From Acidobacteriota bacterium (lineage in GTDB: Bacteria > Acidobacteriota > Thermoanaerobaculia > Multivoradales > Multivoraceae), in NCBI GenBank assembly GCA_028875725.1, contig JAPPCR010000006.1, forward strand, positions 1,988,266 through 2,052,265: DNA of 64,000 nt, in the 5' to 3' direction. Each line of letters opens with the position of its first letter. Positions within the stretch are counted from its first letter, which is position 1. Made by a program: the position numbers and the translations under genes. Positions 10,071-18,410 of this stretch are shown one piece after another. The notes under the pieces are model-generated. The model worked only from the letters and a program-made list of their open reading frames with translations, was not told the origin of the DNA and did no database searches.

Positions 10071-11075
10071 ATGGCCGTCATCCACGACATGATCCCCGAC
10101 TTCGAGCTGTACCAGCCCGAGAGCCTGGACGGCGCCCTCGAAGTCCTCGACCGTCACCGCGACACGGCCTGGGTGCTGGCCGGCGGTATGGACACCTTCG
10201 ACTGGTTCAAGGACCGCGTGAAGCGGCCCGAAGCGGTCGTCGACCTCGGCGCGATCCCGGAACTGTCCGGGATCAGCGAGACCGACGGCGGCATCGAGAT
10301 CGGCGCCATGACGCCGCTCACCGAGGTGGTCGAGAACGAGTTGGTCCGCGAGCGCTACGGCATCCTTGCGGAAGCCGCCGAAACCGTCGCCACCCCCCAG
10401 ATCCGCAACCAGGGAACGCTGGGCGGCAATCTGGTGCAGGACACCCGCTGCTGGTACTACCGGGCCGGCTGGCCCTGCTACCGGGCGGGCGGCAACATCT
10501 GCTACGCCGACACGCCGGAGTCGATGAACCGCGAGCACTGCATCTTCGACGCTTCTCGCTGCGTCGCGGTCACGCCCTCGGACACCGCGCCGGCGCTGAT
10601 CGCGCTGGACGCCGAAATGGTGATCCGCGGCCGCCGCGGCGAGCGCACCGTCGCCGCCGAGGACTTCTTCGTCGGCCCCGCGATCGACATCACCCGGATG
10701 ACCGTCCTGCAGCCCAACGAGGTCCTGCAGTCCGTCCGCATCCCGGACACCTGGGCTGGCGCCGACTTCTACTTCGAGAAGGTCCGCGACCGGAACGCCT
10801 GGGACTTCCCCCTGGTCAACGTCGCCTCCGCGATGCGGGTCGAGGACGGGGTCGTCCAGGACTGCCGGCTCTCGGTCGGCGCCGTCTCACCGGTGCCGCT
10901 CCGCATGGACCGCTGCGAGGAACTGCTCCGCGGCCAGAAGATCAGCGAGGACATCGCGACCCGGATCGCCGAACTGGGCGTCATCGGCGCCAAACCGCTA
11001 CGCCACAACGGCTACAAGGTGCCCCTGATGAGAAACCTGATCCGCCGGGCCATCCGCGGACAGGCGCCGGTCTAG
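10071..11075 (+). CDS. Molybdenum hydroxylase FAD-binding subunit with extra Cys cluster ([4Fe-4S] type)
   Basis: A 334-residue medium subunit of the CO dehydrogenase/xanthine dehydrogenase flavoprotein family. The PCMH-type FAD-binding region includes 'VLAGGMDTFDWFKD' (35-48) and 'TPQIRNQGTLGGNL' (108-121); the C-terminal domain is the usual CO_deh_flav_C type. Directly after the second FAD motif is a cysteine-rich insertion with Cys127, Cys136, Cys144, Cys157 and Cys164, including 'TRCWYYRAGWPC'. In the related E. coli PaoB and in 4-hydroxybenzoyl-CoA reductase such insertions bind an additional [4Fe-4S] cluster, so that is likely here. A strong AAGGAGG precedes the ATG. The cytochrome b gene follows after six bases. 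It has no signal peptide of its own. Confidence 0.92.
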   Translation: MAVIHDMIPDFELYQPESLDGALEVLDRHRDTAWVLAGGMDTFDWFKDRVKRPEAVVDLGAIPELSGISETDGGIEIGAMTPLTEVVENELVRERYGILAEAAETVATPQIRNQGTLGGNLVQDTRCWYYRAGWPCYRAGGNICYADTPESMNREHCIFDASRCVAVTPSDTAPALIALDAEMVIRGRRGERTVAAEDFFVGPAIDITRMTVLQPNEVLQSVRIPDTWAGADFYFEKVRDRNAWDFPLVNVASAMRVEDGVVQDCRLSVGAVSPVPLRMDRCEELLRGQKISEDIATRIAELGVIGAKPLRHNGYKVPLMRNLIRRAIRGQAPV

Positions 11076-11081
11076 AACTCG

Positions 11082-11900
11082 ATGGAAATCGTCCAACGCG
11101 CCACCAACCCCTGGGGACAGGACGTCCTCCTGGGGATCGACTGGAGTCTGTTCTGGATCGCGCTGATCGCGGGAGGCGTCTTCCTGATCCTGCACCTGGC
11201 GCTTCGCCGCCGCTGGATCGGCGAGGAGAAGAAGGCCGCGGCAAACGCACCTGACGATCCAGGCCTGCCGCAGAAGATCCAGCGGCACAGCCTGGCCTCC
11301 CGCCTGTTCCACGCGGTCATGGGGATCTCCATGATCCTCCTGCTGATCACCGGCTTCCTGCCCAAGGTCGGCCTGCAGTTCGCCTGGCTCGAGATCCACT
11401 GGATCACCGGCCTGATCCTGACGGCGTCGATCGTCTTCCACATCATCCACGCCACCTTCTTCCAGAGCCTGAAGAACGTCTGGATCGGGCTCTCGGATCT
11501 CGGCGACATGATGCGCGAGATGCGCAAAGCCGTTACCGGCGGCGAACCACCGGCGAAGCCCGGCAAGTACCCGGCGGCGCAGAAGATGTTCCACCACGCG
11601 GCGACCCTGGCGGGCATGGCCGCGATCGTCACCGGCATTCTGATGATGTGGCGTATCGAGCAGCCGCTCTGGGCCCAGGACGACTACGCGTTCTTCGGCG
11701 ACGGCGGCTGGGGCTGGGTCTATGTCCTCCACGGCGTCGGCGGCGTCGTGCTGGTCACCCTGACAGTGGCCCACGTCTACTTCGCCATCCTGCCCGAGAA
11801 GCGCTGGATGACCTGGTCGATGATCCTCGGCTGGATCGACCGCAAGGACTACCTGAGGCACCACGACCCGGCCAAGTGGCCGGTCACCGGCGGCAAGTAG
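11082..11900 (+). CDS. Di-haem cytochrome b membrane subunit (formate dehydrogenase gamma / cytochrome b561-like)
   Basis: A 272-residue membrane protein with about five hydrophobic segments (near 22-40, 78-95, 104-124, 174-190 and 214-237). Histidines sit in or at the segment edges: His77, His106, His120, His123, His171/172, His217 and His231. That pattern fits a four-helix di-haem cytochrome b core, as in formate dehydrogenase gamma or Ni-hydrogenase cytochrome b, with an extra N-terminal anchor. It is the last gene of the molybdenum hydroxylase operon, six bases after the FAD subunit. I infer that it anchors the exported hydroxylase and passes electrons to the quinone pool. Most xanthine dehydrogenase-family operons lack such a subunit. 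Confidence 0.85.
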   Translation: MEIVQRATNPWGQDVLLGIDWSLFWIALIAGGVFLILHLALRRRWIGEEKKAAANAPDDPGLPQKIQRHSLASRLFHAVMGISMILLLITGFLPKVGLQFAWLEIHWITGLILTASIVFHIIHATFFQSLKNVWIGLSDLGDMMREMRKAVTGGEPPAKPGKYPAAQKMFHHAATLAGMAAIVTGILMMWRIEQPLWAQDDYAFFGDGGWGWVYVLHGVGGVVLVTLTVAHVYFAILPEKRWMTWSMILGWIDRKDYLRHHDPAKWPVTGGK

Positions 11901-11992
11901 GCCTAAAGCAGGCTGGGCGGCTGGGCCGGACGCGGTTGCCCCTCTCGCCAACCGTGCTTGCAGAATGCTGTCTGTGATGTCATTCTTGCCTC

Positions 11993-12229
11993 ATGCCGGT
12001 TCAACTGACGATTCGTGACGTCCCCGATCGGGTCCGCGACGAGCTCGCCGCCCGAGCGGCGCTCCAGCGCAAGTCCATGCAGGAGTTTCTTCGCGGCGAG
12101 TTAGAGAAGATCGCGTCGCGCCCCTCGCTCGAGGTCTGGCTCCAGACGGTGAGGGCCCGGAAGGACGCCGCCGGAACCCGAGTGGACACGGACACGATCC
12201 TCAGAGCCCGCGACGCGGACCGGAAGTGA
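11993..12229 (+). CDS. FitA/VapB-like antitoxin
   Basis: A 78-residue protein whose N-terminus 'MPVQLTIRDVPDRVRDEL' is typical of ribbon-helix-helix antitoxins of the FitA/VapB group: an N-terminal DNA-binding strand, a helix pair with 'RAALQRKSMQEFLRGEL', and a C-terminal tail that would wrap the toxin. It should neutralise the PIN toxin encoded next and repress its own promoter as a complex. The stop overlaps the toxin GTG as GTGA, the usual translational coupling for such pairs. It follows the cytochrome b gene by 92 bases with no clear terminator between. Confidence 0.88.
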   Translation: MPVQLTIRDVPDRVRDELAARAALQRKSMQEFLRGELEKIASRPSLEVWLQTVRARKDAAGTRVDTDTILRARDADRK

Positions 12230-12627
12230 CCGTCGTCATCGACGCCTCCGCGCTGGTCGCCGCCCTCCTGGACTCCGGAAGCGAAGGCGACTGGGCCGCC
12301 GGGGTCACGGCAAGCGGACCACTACTTTCGCCTGAACTAGTTCTCGTCGAGACAGCGAACACTCTTCGGCGTCTGGAAGCATCGGGCACGATCACACGGC
12401 TCGAGGCCACGAGCGCATTCCGTGACCTTCTGCGCCTGGACCTGGAACTGTTGCCGTTCGCTCCGTTCGCCGAACGGGTCTGGCAGCTACGCGGGAACCT
12501 GACGAGCTACGACGCCTGGTACGTCGCCATCGCAGAAGCCTTCGAGTGCCCACTCGCGACTCTTGACCGGAGACTCAGCCAGGCCGCTGGGCCAACCTGC
12601 GCGTTCCTTGCGCCACAGCCCACCTAA
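12226..12627 (+). CDS. PIN-domain ribonuclease toxin (VapC-like)
   Basis: A 133-residue PIN-domain protein. The acidic metal-binding residues expected for a Mg-dependent RNase are present: Asp6 in 'VVIDASAL', Glu42 in 'LVLVETANTL', Asp96 in 'SYDAWYVAIAE' and Asp114 in 'ATLDRRL'. The site therefore looks intact. VapC toxins cleave tRNA or rRNA and are held inactive by their antitoxin. The GTG start overlaps the antitoxin stop. The gene ends 26 bases before the convergent end of the large secreted protein. The target RNA cannot be told from sequence. Confidence 0.9.
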   Translation: MTVVIDASALVAALLDSGSEGDWAAGVTASGPLLSPELVLVETANTLRRLEASGTITRLEATSAFRDLLRLDLELLPFAPFAERVWQLRGNLTSYDAWYVAIAEAFECPLATLDRRLSQAAGPTCAFLAPQPT

Positions 12628-12653
12628 AGAAGCCCGACGCAACGGCGGACCTG

Positions 12654-15600
12654 TTACTCGATCTCGACCTCCGCGGCACGCCGGCGCTCGGTCCAGACGG
12701 TTCGCACCTGATTCCCCCAGCGGAGGGTGTACTCGCCCTCCGGCAGGTTGGAGATCGTCTCGCCGACAGAGAAGGTCGTAGCGCCGCCGAACCAGATGCG
12801 GAGAGAGCCGAGATCCCAGCCGCCGGGGCCGCTGACCTGCACCGCCGCCATCGACGGCTCGCCGGTCAGGACGATCGAGGACTCGGACTCGAAGGGGTCG
12901 AGGTCGACGCCGCGCTCCAGAGCGGGTTCGAGGGGCTGCCAGCCGGTGAGGACCCAGCGCCCGTCCGCCCGGCAGGCGACGCGGACGCGGTCGGTGAGCG
13001 GCGGAGTGAGTTGGGTGCTCGCGACGCCGCCATCGATCCGGACAGTCCGCTGCCCTGCCCCCTCCATCTCGACGAAGCAGAAGCCGCCGACTCCACCGGC
13101 GAGCCGGATCGCCAGTTCGTCGCTCGCGGGATCGTCCCGCAGGTCCAGTCGCACCGACTGGCGGTCGTTGTAGTCCCGGAGCTCCACGTCCACGAGATCG
13201 GAACGTGAGTGCTGAAAGCGCGCCCGGAGTTGGTAGGCACCGGGCGCCAGGTCCATGATCTCGTAGCGACCGCTCCGGCCCGTCACGACCGCCCGGCGGC
13301 CCGGGAAGATGTCGACGGTCGCGTGGGTCACGGGCTGTCCCTCGGCACCGACGACGATCCCGTCGATGGACACGCCGCCATAGTGGAAATCCAGCGCGAC
13401 TTCCTCACCCGGGGCATCCGGCACCGTGACCTCACGCTCCTGCTGCCATCCGTCGTTGTCCGACATCAGGGTCACGTTCCACTCGCCAGGGAGCATCGAC
13501 TCCAGCCGATAGCGACCCTCGCCGTCGAGGGGCGCCGTCAGTTGGAGCTTGTCGGTGACGACCTGGCTTCGCCGTATCGACCCGCCAAGCGTGCGGAAGA
13601 TACCTTCGGGTTGCGGGTTTTCAACCTTCGACTGCCAGTTCAACCTCCCGTTCCCGGGTTGGCCTGCAACCGTCACCAGACCCGTGACGGTCACCGTGCT
13701 CCGGTTGCACCTGATGACCTCGTCGCCGGTTCCGGCCTCCTCGCGACGCTCGCAGACAGGTACGCCCTCCTGCAGCACGCGAACCCGCAGAGACTCCTCC
13801 TCGGGCACGTTCTCGAACACGGCCTCGCCGTCGACCACCTTGCCCGTCATCGGACCCAGAGGATCGTGCTCGGCCCCCGGATCGAGTCTCACCGTGCCGT
13901 CGTCGACGTCGGAACGCACGGTGATCCGGCGCCCGCGCGAGAGTTCGACAAAACCGGCATCGACCCACTGGATCGCCGGGGCCTCGATCTCGAACTCCAG
14001 CGGAGCGAACCCCTCCGCCTCCACGCGAAGACTGGAAGGGCCGATTTCCAGGCCGTGCATCTCGAAGTAACCGTCGGCGTTTGCCGTGACCTCCTCTACC
14101 CGTCCCATCGCACGGGCCATCAAGGCGCCGAACCTAGTCGGCCGCAGGTAGGAGATCCTGGCGCCCGAGACCGGGGCGTACTCGGGACTCACCACGGTCC
14201 CGGACACCCAGGCCGAAGCCGGCGCCATGATGGTGCCCAGGTCGCGTGCCTCCCCCGCCGACCCGGAGACCTCCAGCACCCGCCTTCCGGCATTCGCGGC
14301 GGTCAGTTCGAGCGTGTAGGCGCCCGGCTCGAGGTCCAGAGAGAAGGAACCGTCCGCCGCGAGCGCTTCGTTGCTCGTCCTGCTCCCACCGGCCACTGAC
14401 TGGGACGCAACCAGTCGCCCGGAGACGGCCGGAGTCACTCCGTCGGCCGCCACGAAGACCCCCTCGACCGTGAAGGCCGGCGCCAGCCGCAGCACCAGGG
14501 GGGTCTCGGCCGTCGCGCCGACGTCGCCGGCCAGGTCGACACGGAGGGCCGCCAGGCCAGGCGGCGGGTTCGCTTCGGCCGCGGCGCCGCCGCCAGCGAA
14601 CTGAAACCGCGCCCTCCGATAGCCCTTCGCGTCGACCAGGAGGATCCGGTCGAAACGGGGCGACACCCGCGCGAGTCCATCCCGGTCGGTCGTCGTTGTC
14701 TCTCCACCCTCGAAGAGAGTGCGCGCCTCGGGTACCGGTGTTCCGCGGCTCGCATCGACAACCTGGACCCAGTAGTGCTCGGGCGCCATCAGCACGATCG
14801 ACCCCAGGTCCAGGGGACCCTCCAGGTCGAAGGTCCGGGAGTACTCCAGATCGCCGCCGTCGGTTCGCAGGGACGCGGCGCCTTTAGCGAAGCCGGTGAG
14901 CGAGAAGCGGCCGTCCGGGCCGGAGAGGCCCAGGTGACGCTGCATCGCCACCAGTTCGTCGCCAACCCACGACAGGCCCAGGAGTCGTACACCAGCTACG
15001 GGCAGTCCTTCCGGATCGACGGTCCGGCCTGTCAGGGCCAGCCCCGGACCGAGCTCGACGACCGCTGGCGTCTCGTCGAAACGCTCGAACGCCGACGCAT
15101 TCCGGGTGACGTGGGACACGAGGACCGCGGACCGTTCCAGCTCGGACACGGTCAAGCTCACCCTGCCGTCTGCGTTCGTGATCCCAAAGCCCAGAGGCTC
15201 GGGTATGGCATACATGCCCGAGCCCGGTCGCACCAGGTACATCCGCGCGCCGGCCAGAGGCGCGCCGCCGGCGGTCGCCTGCACGGTGAACTCCACAGCC
15301 TGACGCAACGAGAGTTCAACCGAGCCCTCGTCAGGAATCGCGTCCCGCCAGGTCGAGGCGAGGCCTCCCGCCAGCGCCTGGACGCGCCACGTTTCGTCAT
15401 GACGGGGCAGGGAGAGCGATCCGGACCTGACGGTGATCGTCGGCAGCAGACTCCAGGGCACCTGCCGCCACATCGCCACCGGCGCCGCCACCACCTCGAA
15501 CCCGGCCGCGGTTGGGGTCCCGGCCGCGGAAGCCTCGTTCGAGGCCTCGGGGACGAGCATGCGAATGCTCAGCGGACTGGTTGAACCAGCACCGGCGCGG

Positions 15601-15878
15601 CAAGTGGCGGCCGGGCTCTGTCCGGCCTCGAGGAGCCGGGGTGGACAGGAGTCGCTCCACGCCCAGCAGCCAGCCGGCGCCGCACCGCCCGGCGGGATGT
15701 CGTCCAGTCGCTCCCATGTCCTGTCGGCGGGCACGGGAATCCCGTCGAGGAAGGCCGGAGCGCTCTCCCTGGGGCATACGAACTGGAACTGGTCGCCGGC
15801 AGCCGCTTCGTCCTGTCCCGCTGCCGGGACTGCAACCGCTCCAAGCGCGACCAGGAAAAGGAAAGCTGAAGACCGCAC
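12654..15878 (-). CDS. Large secreted protein with repeated carboxypeptidase-regulatory-like domains
   Basis: A 1074-residue protein with a signal peptide ('FLFLVALGAVAVPAAGQD', cleavage near residue 21). The rest is built of repeated beta-sandwich units of the CarboxypepD_reg type, seen as recurring 'G.V....G.PV.GA.V' motifs such as 'ALTGRTVDPEGLPVAGVRL', 'WVSGTVVSPEYAPVSGARI' and 'SIDGIVVGAEGQPVTHATV', each followed by 'G.Y....L.PG.Y.L'. No enzyme motif was found. Such proteins are abundant in Acidobacteriota and Bacteroidota and are thought to act at the cell surface. The start is a GTG four bases after the stop of the upstream gene, so the two are probably co-translated. Exact role unknown. 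Confidence 0.85.
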   Translation of the reverse strand: MRSSAFLFLVALGAVAVPAAGQDEAAAGDQFQFVCPRESAPAFLDGIPVPADRTWERLDDIPPGGAAPAGCWAWSDSCPPRLLEAGQSPAATCRAGAGSTSPLSIRMLVPEASNEASAAGTPTAAGFEVVAAPVAMWRQVPWSLLPTITVRSGSLSLPRHDETWRVQALAGGLASTWRDAIPDEGSVELSLRQAVEFTVQATAGGAPLAGARMYLVRPGSGMYAIPEPLGFGITNADGRVSLTVSELERSAVLVSHVTRNASAFERFDETPAVVELGPGLALTGRTVDPEGLPVAGVRLLGLSWVGDELVAMQRHLGLSGPDGRFSLTGFAKGAASLRTDGGDLEYSRTFDLEGPLDLGSIVLMAPEHYWVQVVDASRGTPVPEARTLFEGGETTTTDRDGLARVSPRFDRILLVDAKGYRRARFQFAGGGAAAEANPPPGLAALRVDLAGDVGATAETPLVLRLAPAFTVEGVFVAADGVTPAVSGRLVASQSVAGGSRTSNEALAADGSFSLDLEPGAYTLELTAANAGRRVLEVSGSAGEARDLGTIMAPASAWVSGTVVSPEYAPVSGARISYLRPTRFGALMARAMGRVEEVTANADGYFEMHGLEIGPSSLRVEAEGFAPLEFEIEAPAIQWVDAGFVELSRGRRITVRSDVDDGTVRLDPGAEHDPLGPMTGKVVDGEAVFENVPEEESLRVRVLQEGVPVCERREEAGTGDEVIRCNRSTVTVTGLVTVAGQPGNGRLNWQSKVENPQPEGIFRTLGGSIRRSQVVTDKLQLTAPLDGEGRYRLESMLPGEWNVTLMSDNDGWQQEREVTVPDAPGEEVALDFHYGGVSIDGIVVGAEGQPVTHATVDIFPGRRAVVTGRSGRYEIMDLAPGAYQLRARFQHSRSDLVDVELRDYNDRQSVRLDLRDDPASDELAIRLAGGVGGFCFVEMEGAGQRTVRIDGGVASTQLTPPLTDRVRVACRADGRWVLTGWQPLEPALERGVDLDPFESESSIVLTGEPSMAAVQVSGPGGWDLGSLRIWFGGATTFSVGETISNLPEGEYTLRWGNQVRTVWTERRRAAEVEIE

Positions 15879-15882
15879 CGCC

Positions 15883-17451
15883 CTAGTCTCCCGACGCGGC
15901 CGGCGGGAGTAGGCGGGCTTCGAACGCCTCCGCAGACCGAACGTCTGCTCCCCGCACCGCCCCGCCGCGAAGCAGGATGACCGCCCGGTCGCCTAGGAGG
16001 TCGGCGCGCAGCCGGGTATCGGCGAACTCCGACTCGACGACGCATGGTTGTCTCGCAACACTCCGCAGATCGTCAACGTGGGCGTGAACCAGGTCCCAGC
16101 ACACTCTGCCTCGTGGAGGCGGTACCGAAGCCGCGACAAGATCCTCTACCCTCCCGGTCCGGATGCGATCTATGTCCTGACGCGACCACTGGTGGTTGTT
16201 TCGTCCCTGCGGTTGCGGCTGCTGCTGCCGCGACGCCTGAAGGCCGGGCGGCCGGCCGGTCAACCCCTCCGCCTTGGGGCCGGAACGAAGCGCCACGTGG
16301 TGGATCGAAGGCCGGCGCCGAGAGCCCTCGGCACGCCACCTCGGTGCCGGCCGCCAACGGTAGGCGTTCGCGACGGGCACCAATCCTCCCGGCGTAGCGG
16401 GCTCGTAGCAATGCGGCGTAGGGCAGGCTGCATCCGTGTTGGGCAGCGTCGCCGCAATGTCGGCCGTGACGGCCTGCGGGCTGAGATCGGGGAGCCAACC
16501 GATAGCGGCTCCAGACTCCTCCGCCGGACGCTCCGCCCCGTAGCGGACGAAGAAGTACACGTTGCCGGTGCCGTCGGCCACGACCTCGTCGATGATGCGA
16601 CGCGGGCCCAACCAGTCGGCCCGTTGGTAGGCATCCGAAAGAGGCGAGCTACCCCACTGATCCAACTCGAAATGGCAGCCGCTCTCGGCGAAGAAGGTCG
16701 CCGCGTCGAGACTGTCTTGAAGCGCGCCGTCGACGTCGTAGACGAAGACGCCGGCCTCGGCGCCCGGGATCACGAGCAGGCGATCCTCCGAGATGAAGCG
16801 AATCACCGACAGCTCGGCGTCGCGACAAAGTTCCAGACCGCGCCCACCGTCCCGCGTAGGCAGCAGGCCGCGCGGCGAGCCACCGCCGTCGGGGATCAAC
16901 CAGGCCGCGTACGGCGCCCAGCCGTCGGCATCTCCGAGCATGAGACCAACCGCGGCCGTCAGCGATCCGCGGCGGTCGAGGTCGCCCAGGAACTCGATGG
17001 CCCCCGCGCCGCTGATTCCGTCTTCGTTCGCCACATGGATCCCGGCGAACAGGTCCGCAAAGGCAATCCCCTGAGGCGAGACGGCCAGGCGGCCGTAGTC
17101 CCGTTCGAAGGGGTTTCGAGTGATGACGACCCTGCCGCCCTCCTCGCGAACGTCGTCGGCAGGCTCCTCAAGCGCAACCCTGAGTTGAGCGACGCTCTCG
17201 CCAATCCGCCAGGCATGGATGCCCGGTCCGATCACGCCAAGCGCAACCCGGCCATCCTCGAGCCAGCGCACATCCGCCGCCCGAACGATCTCCGGCGGCA
17301 GGTCAAGGCGCTTCAGTCCCTCGAACCTCGGCCCCCTCTCGTCATCCTGGGCCGTCGCCAACCCAGGCGCACCGCCCAGCGTAGCGACCAGCATCGAGAC
17401 CTTGACCGTCGATGGGAAGCGACGTCCTTCCCGGAGCAGGCTTCGCAGCAT
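15883..17451 (-). CDS. Secreted protein of unknown function, possible beta-propeller
   Basis: A 522-residue protein starting at the ATG at 17451, which has GAGGAAG about six bases upstream; a start 39 bases further up is possible but gives a poorer signal peptide. Residues 1-34 form a signal peptide ending near 'GLATAQD'. The next 300 residues have short beta-rich repeats of the kind seen in propeller proteins ('VRWLEDGRVALGVIG', 'RRIIDEVVADGTGNVYFFV'). Residues roughly 370-430 are rich in Arg, Pro and Gln and look unlike the rest, after which the protein regains normal composition. That segment may be a linker or the trace of two compensating frameshifts. It forms a minus-strand run with the haloalkane dehalogenase and the repeat protein. 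I do not recognise a family. Confidence 0.7.
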   Translation of the reverse strand: MLRSLLREGRRFPSTVKVSMLVATLGGAPGLATAQDDERGPRFEGLKRLDLPPEIVRAADVRWLEDGRVALGVIGPGIHAWRIGESVAQLRVALEEPADDVREEGGRVVITRNPFERDYGRLAVSPQGIAFADLFAGIHVANEDGISGAGAIEFLGDLDRRGSLTAAVGLMLGDADGWAPYAAWLIPDGGGSPRGLLPTRDGGRGLELCRDAELSVIRFISEDRLLVIPGAEAGVFVYDVDGALQDSLDAATFFAESGCHFELDQWGSSPLSDAYQRADWLGPRRIIDEVVADGTGNVYFFVRYGAERPAEESGAAIGWLPDLSPQAVTADIAATLPNTDAACPTPHCYEPATPGGLVPVANAYRWRPAPRWRAEGSRRRPSIHHVALRSGPKAEGLTGRPPGLQASRQQQPQPQGRNNHQWSRQDIDRIRTGRVEDLVAASVPPPRGRVCWDLVHAHVDDLRSVARQPCVVESEFADTRLRADLLGDRAVILLRGGAVRGADVRSAEAFEARLLPPAASGD

Positions 17452-17524
17452 GTGAGCTTCCTCCCCGTGCCTGACTTCCTCAGGCGTCACACATGAAGGT
17501 GGGTATCGGGGAGGAGAACGCCGG

Positions 17525-18403
17525 CTACGAAGGCAACCATTCCGAGATCGCCTGACCGATCTCGTCCGGGGAGTCCTCCTGGATGAAGTGGGAGCCCTTG
17601 ACCGTCACTTCCGTCTGGTTCGGCCAGCCGCGGCAGATCTCCCGCATGGCGCCCGTGAGGATGGCGCCGGGCTTCGCGTTGACGAAGAGCTTCGGTACGC
17701 TGGATCCGGCCAGCCAGTCGGCGTAGGACTGGACGATCTCCACCACGTCCTCCGGCTCGCCGGCGATCGGGATCTGGCGCGGCCAGGTCAGCGTCGGACG
17801 GCGCGACTCGCCTTCTTCCTCGAAAGGACTCCGGTAGACGGCCATCTCCTCGTCCGTCATCTTCCGCAGCACCGAACCGGGCAGCACCCGCTCGACGAAG
17901 ACGTTCTTCACCAGCACCATGCCCTCGCCGGCCGGCGAGCGGAAACCCTGGAACACGCCCCGGGCCGCCTCGGGCCAGTCGTCCCAGCTCGGAACGGGGC
18001 TGACGATCGCCTCCATGTAGGCGAGGCCGCGGACCGCGTCCCGATGCCGGTTCGCCCAGTCGAAGCCGAGCGCGGAACCCCAGTCGTGGATCACGAAGAC
18101 CACGTTCGAATCCACACCGATCGCCTCGAGCAACCCGCCAAGGTAGTGCCGGTGTTCGACGAAGCGATACCGGTCCGACCCGCTGTCCGGCAACTTCGCC
18201 GAATCGCCCATGCCGATCAGGTCGGGCGCCACCAGCCGCCCCTGTCCCTCCAGGTGCGGCATCACATTGCGCCACAGGTACGACGAAGTCGGATTGCCGT
18301 GAAGGAAGACGATCGGATCGCCCTCGCCACAATCGACGTAGGCCATCTCGTGACCGTGGACCTCGATCCGTTTCTTCTCGTAGCGCGCGTCGGCGGAAAT
18401 CAT
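17525..18403 (-). CDS. Haloalkane dehalogenase (HLD-II, LinB/DmbA-like)
   Basis: A 292-residue alpha/beta hydrolase that replaces halogen with hydroxyl on haloalkanes. The full catalytic set of subfamily HLD-II is present: nucleophile Asp107 and halide-binding Trp108 in '[14 protein letters not shown]', second halide-stabilising Asn37 in '[12 protein letters not shown]', acid Glu131 in 'YMEAIV' and base His272 in '[14 protein letters not shown]'. Similarity to LinB runs along the whole chain, including '[15 protein letters not shown]'. It is cytoplasmic, with no signal peptide. It begins seven bases after the VWFA gene stop on the same strand, so they probably share a transcript. Family is near certain; the natural halogenated substrate is unknown. 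Confidence 0.96.
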   Translation of the reverse strand: MISADARYEKKRIEVHGHEMAYVDCGEGDPIVFLHGNPTSSYLWRNVMPHLEGQGRLVAPDLIGMGDSAKLPDSGSDRYRFVEHRHYLGGLLEAIGVDSNVVFVIHDWGSALGFDWANRHRDAVRGLAYMEAIVSPVPSWDDWPEAARGVFQGFRSPAGEGMVLVKNVFVERVLPGSVLRKMTDEEMAVYRSPFEEEGESRRPTLTWPRQIPIAGEPEDVVEIVQSYADWLAGSSVPKLFVNAKPGAILTGAMREICRGWPNQTEVTVKGSHFIQEDSPDEIGQAISEWLPS

Positions 18404-18410
18404 CTGCGGA

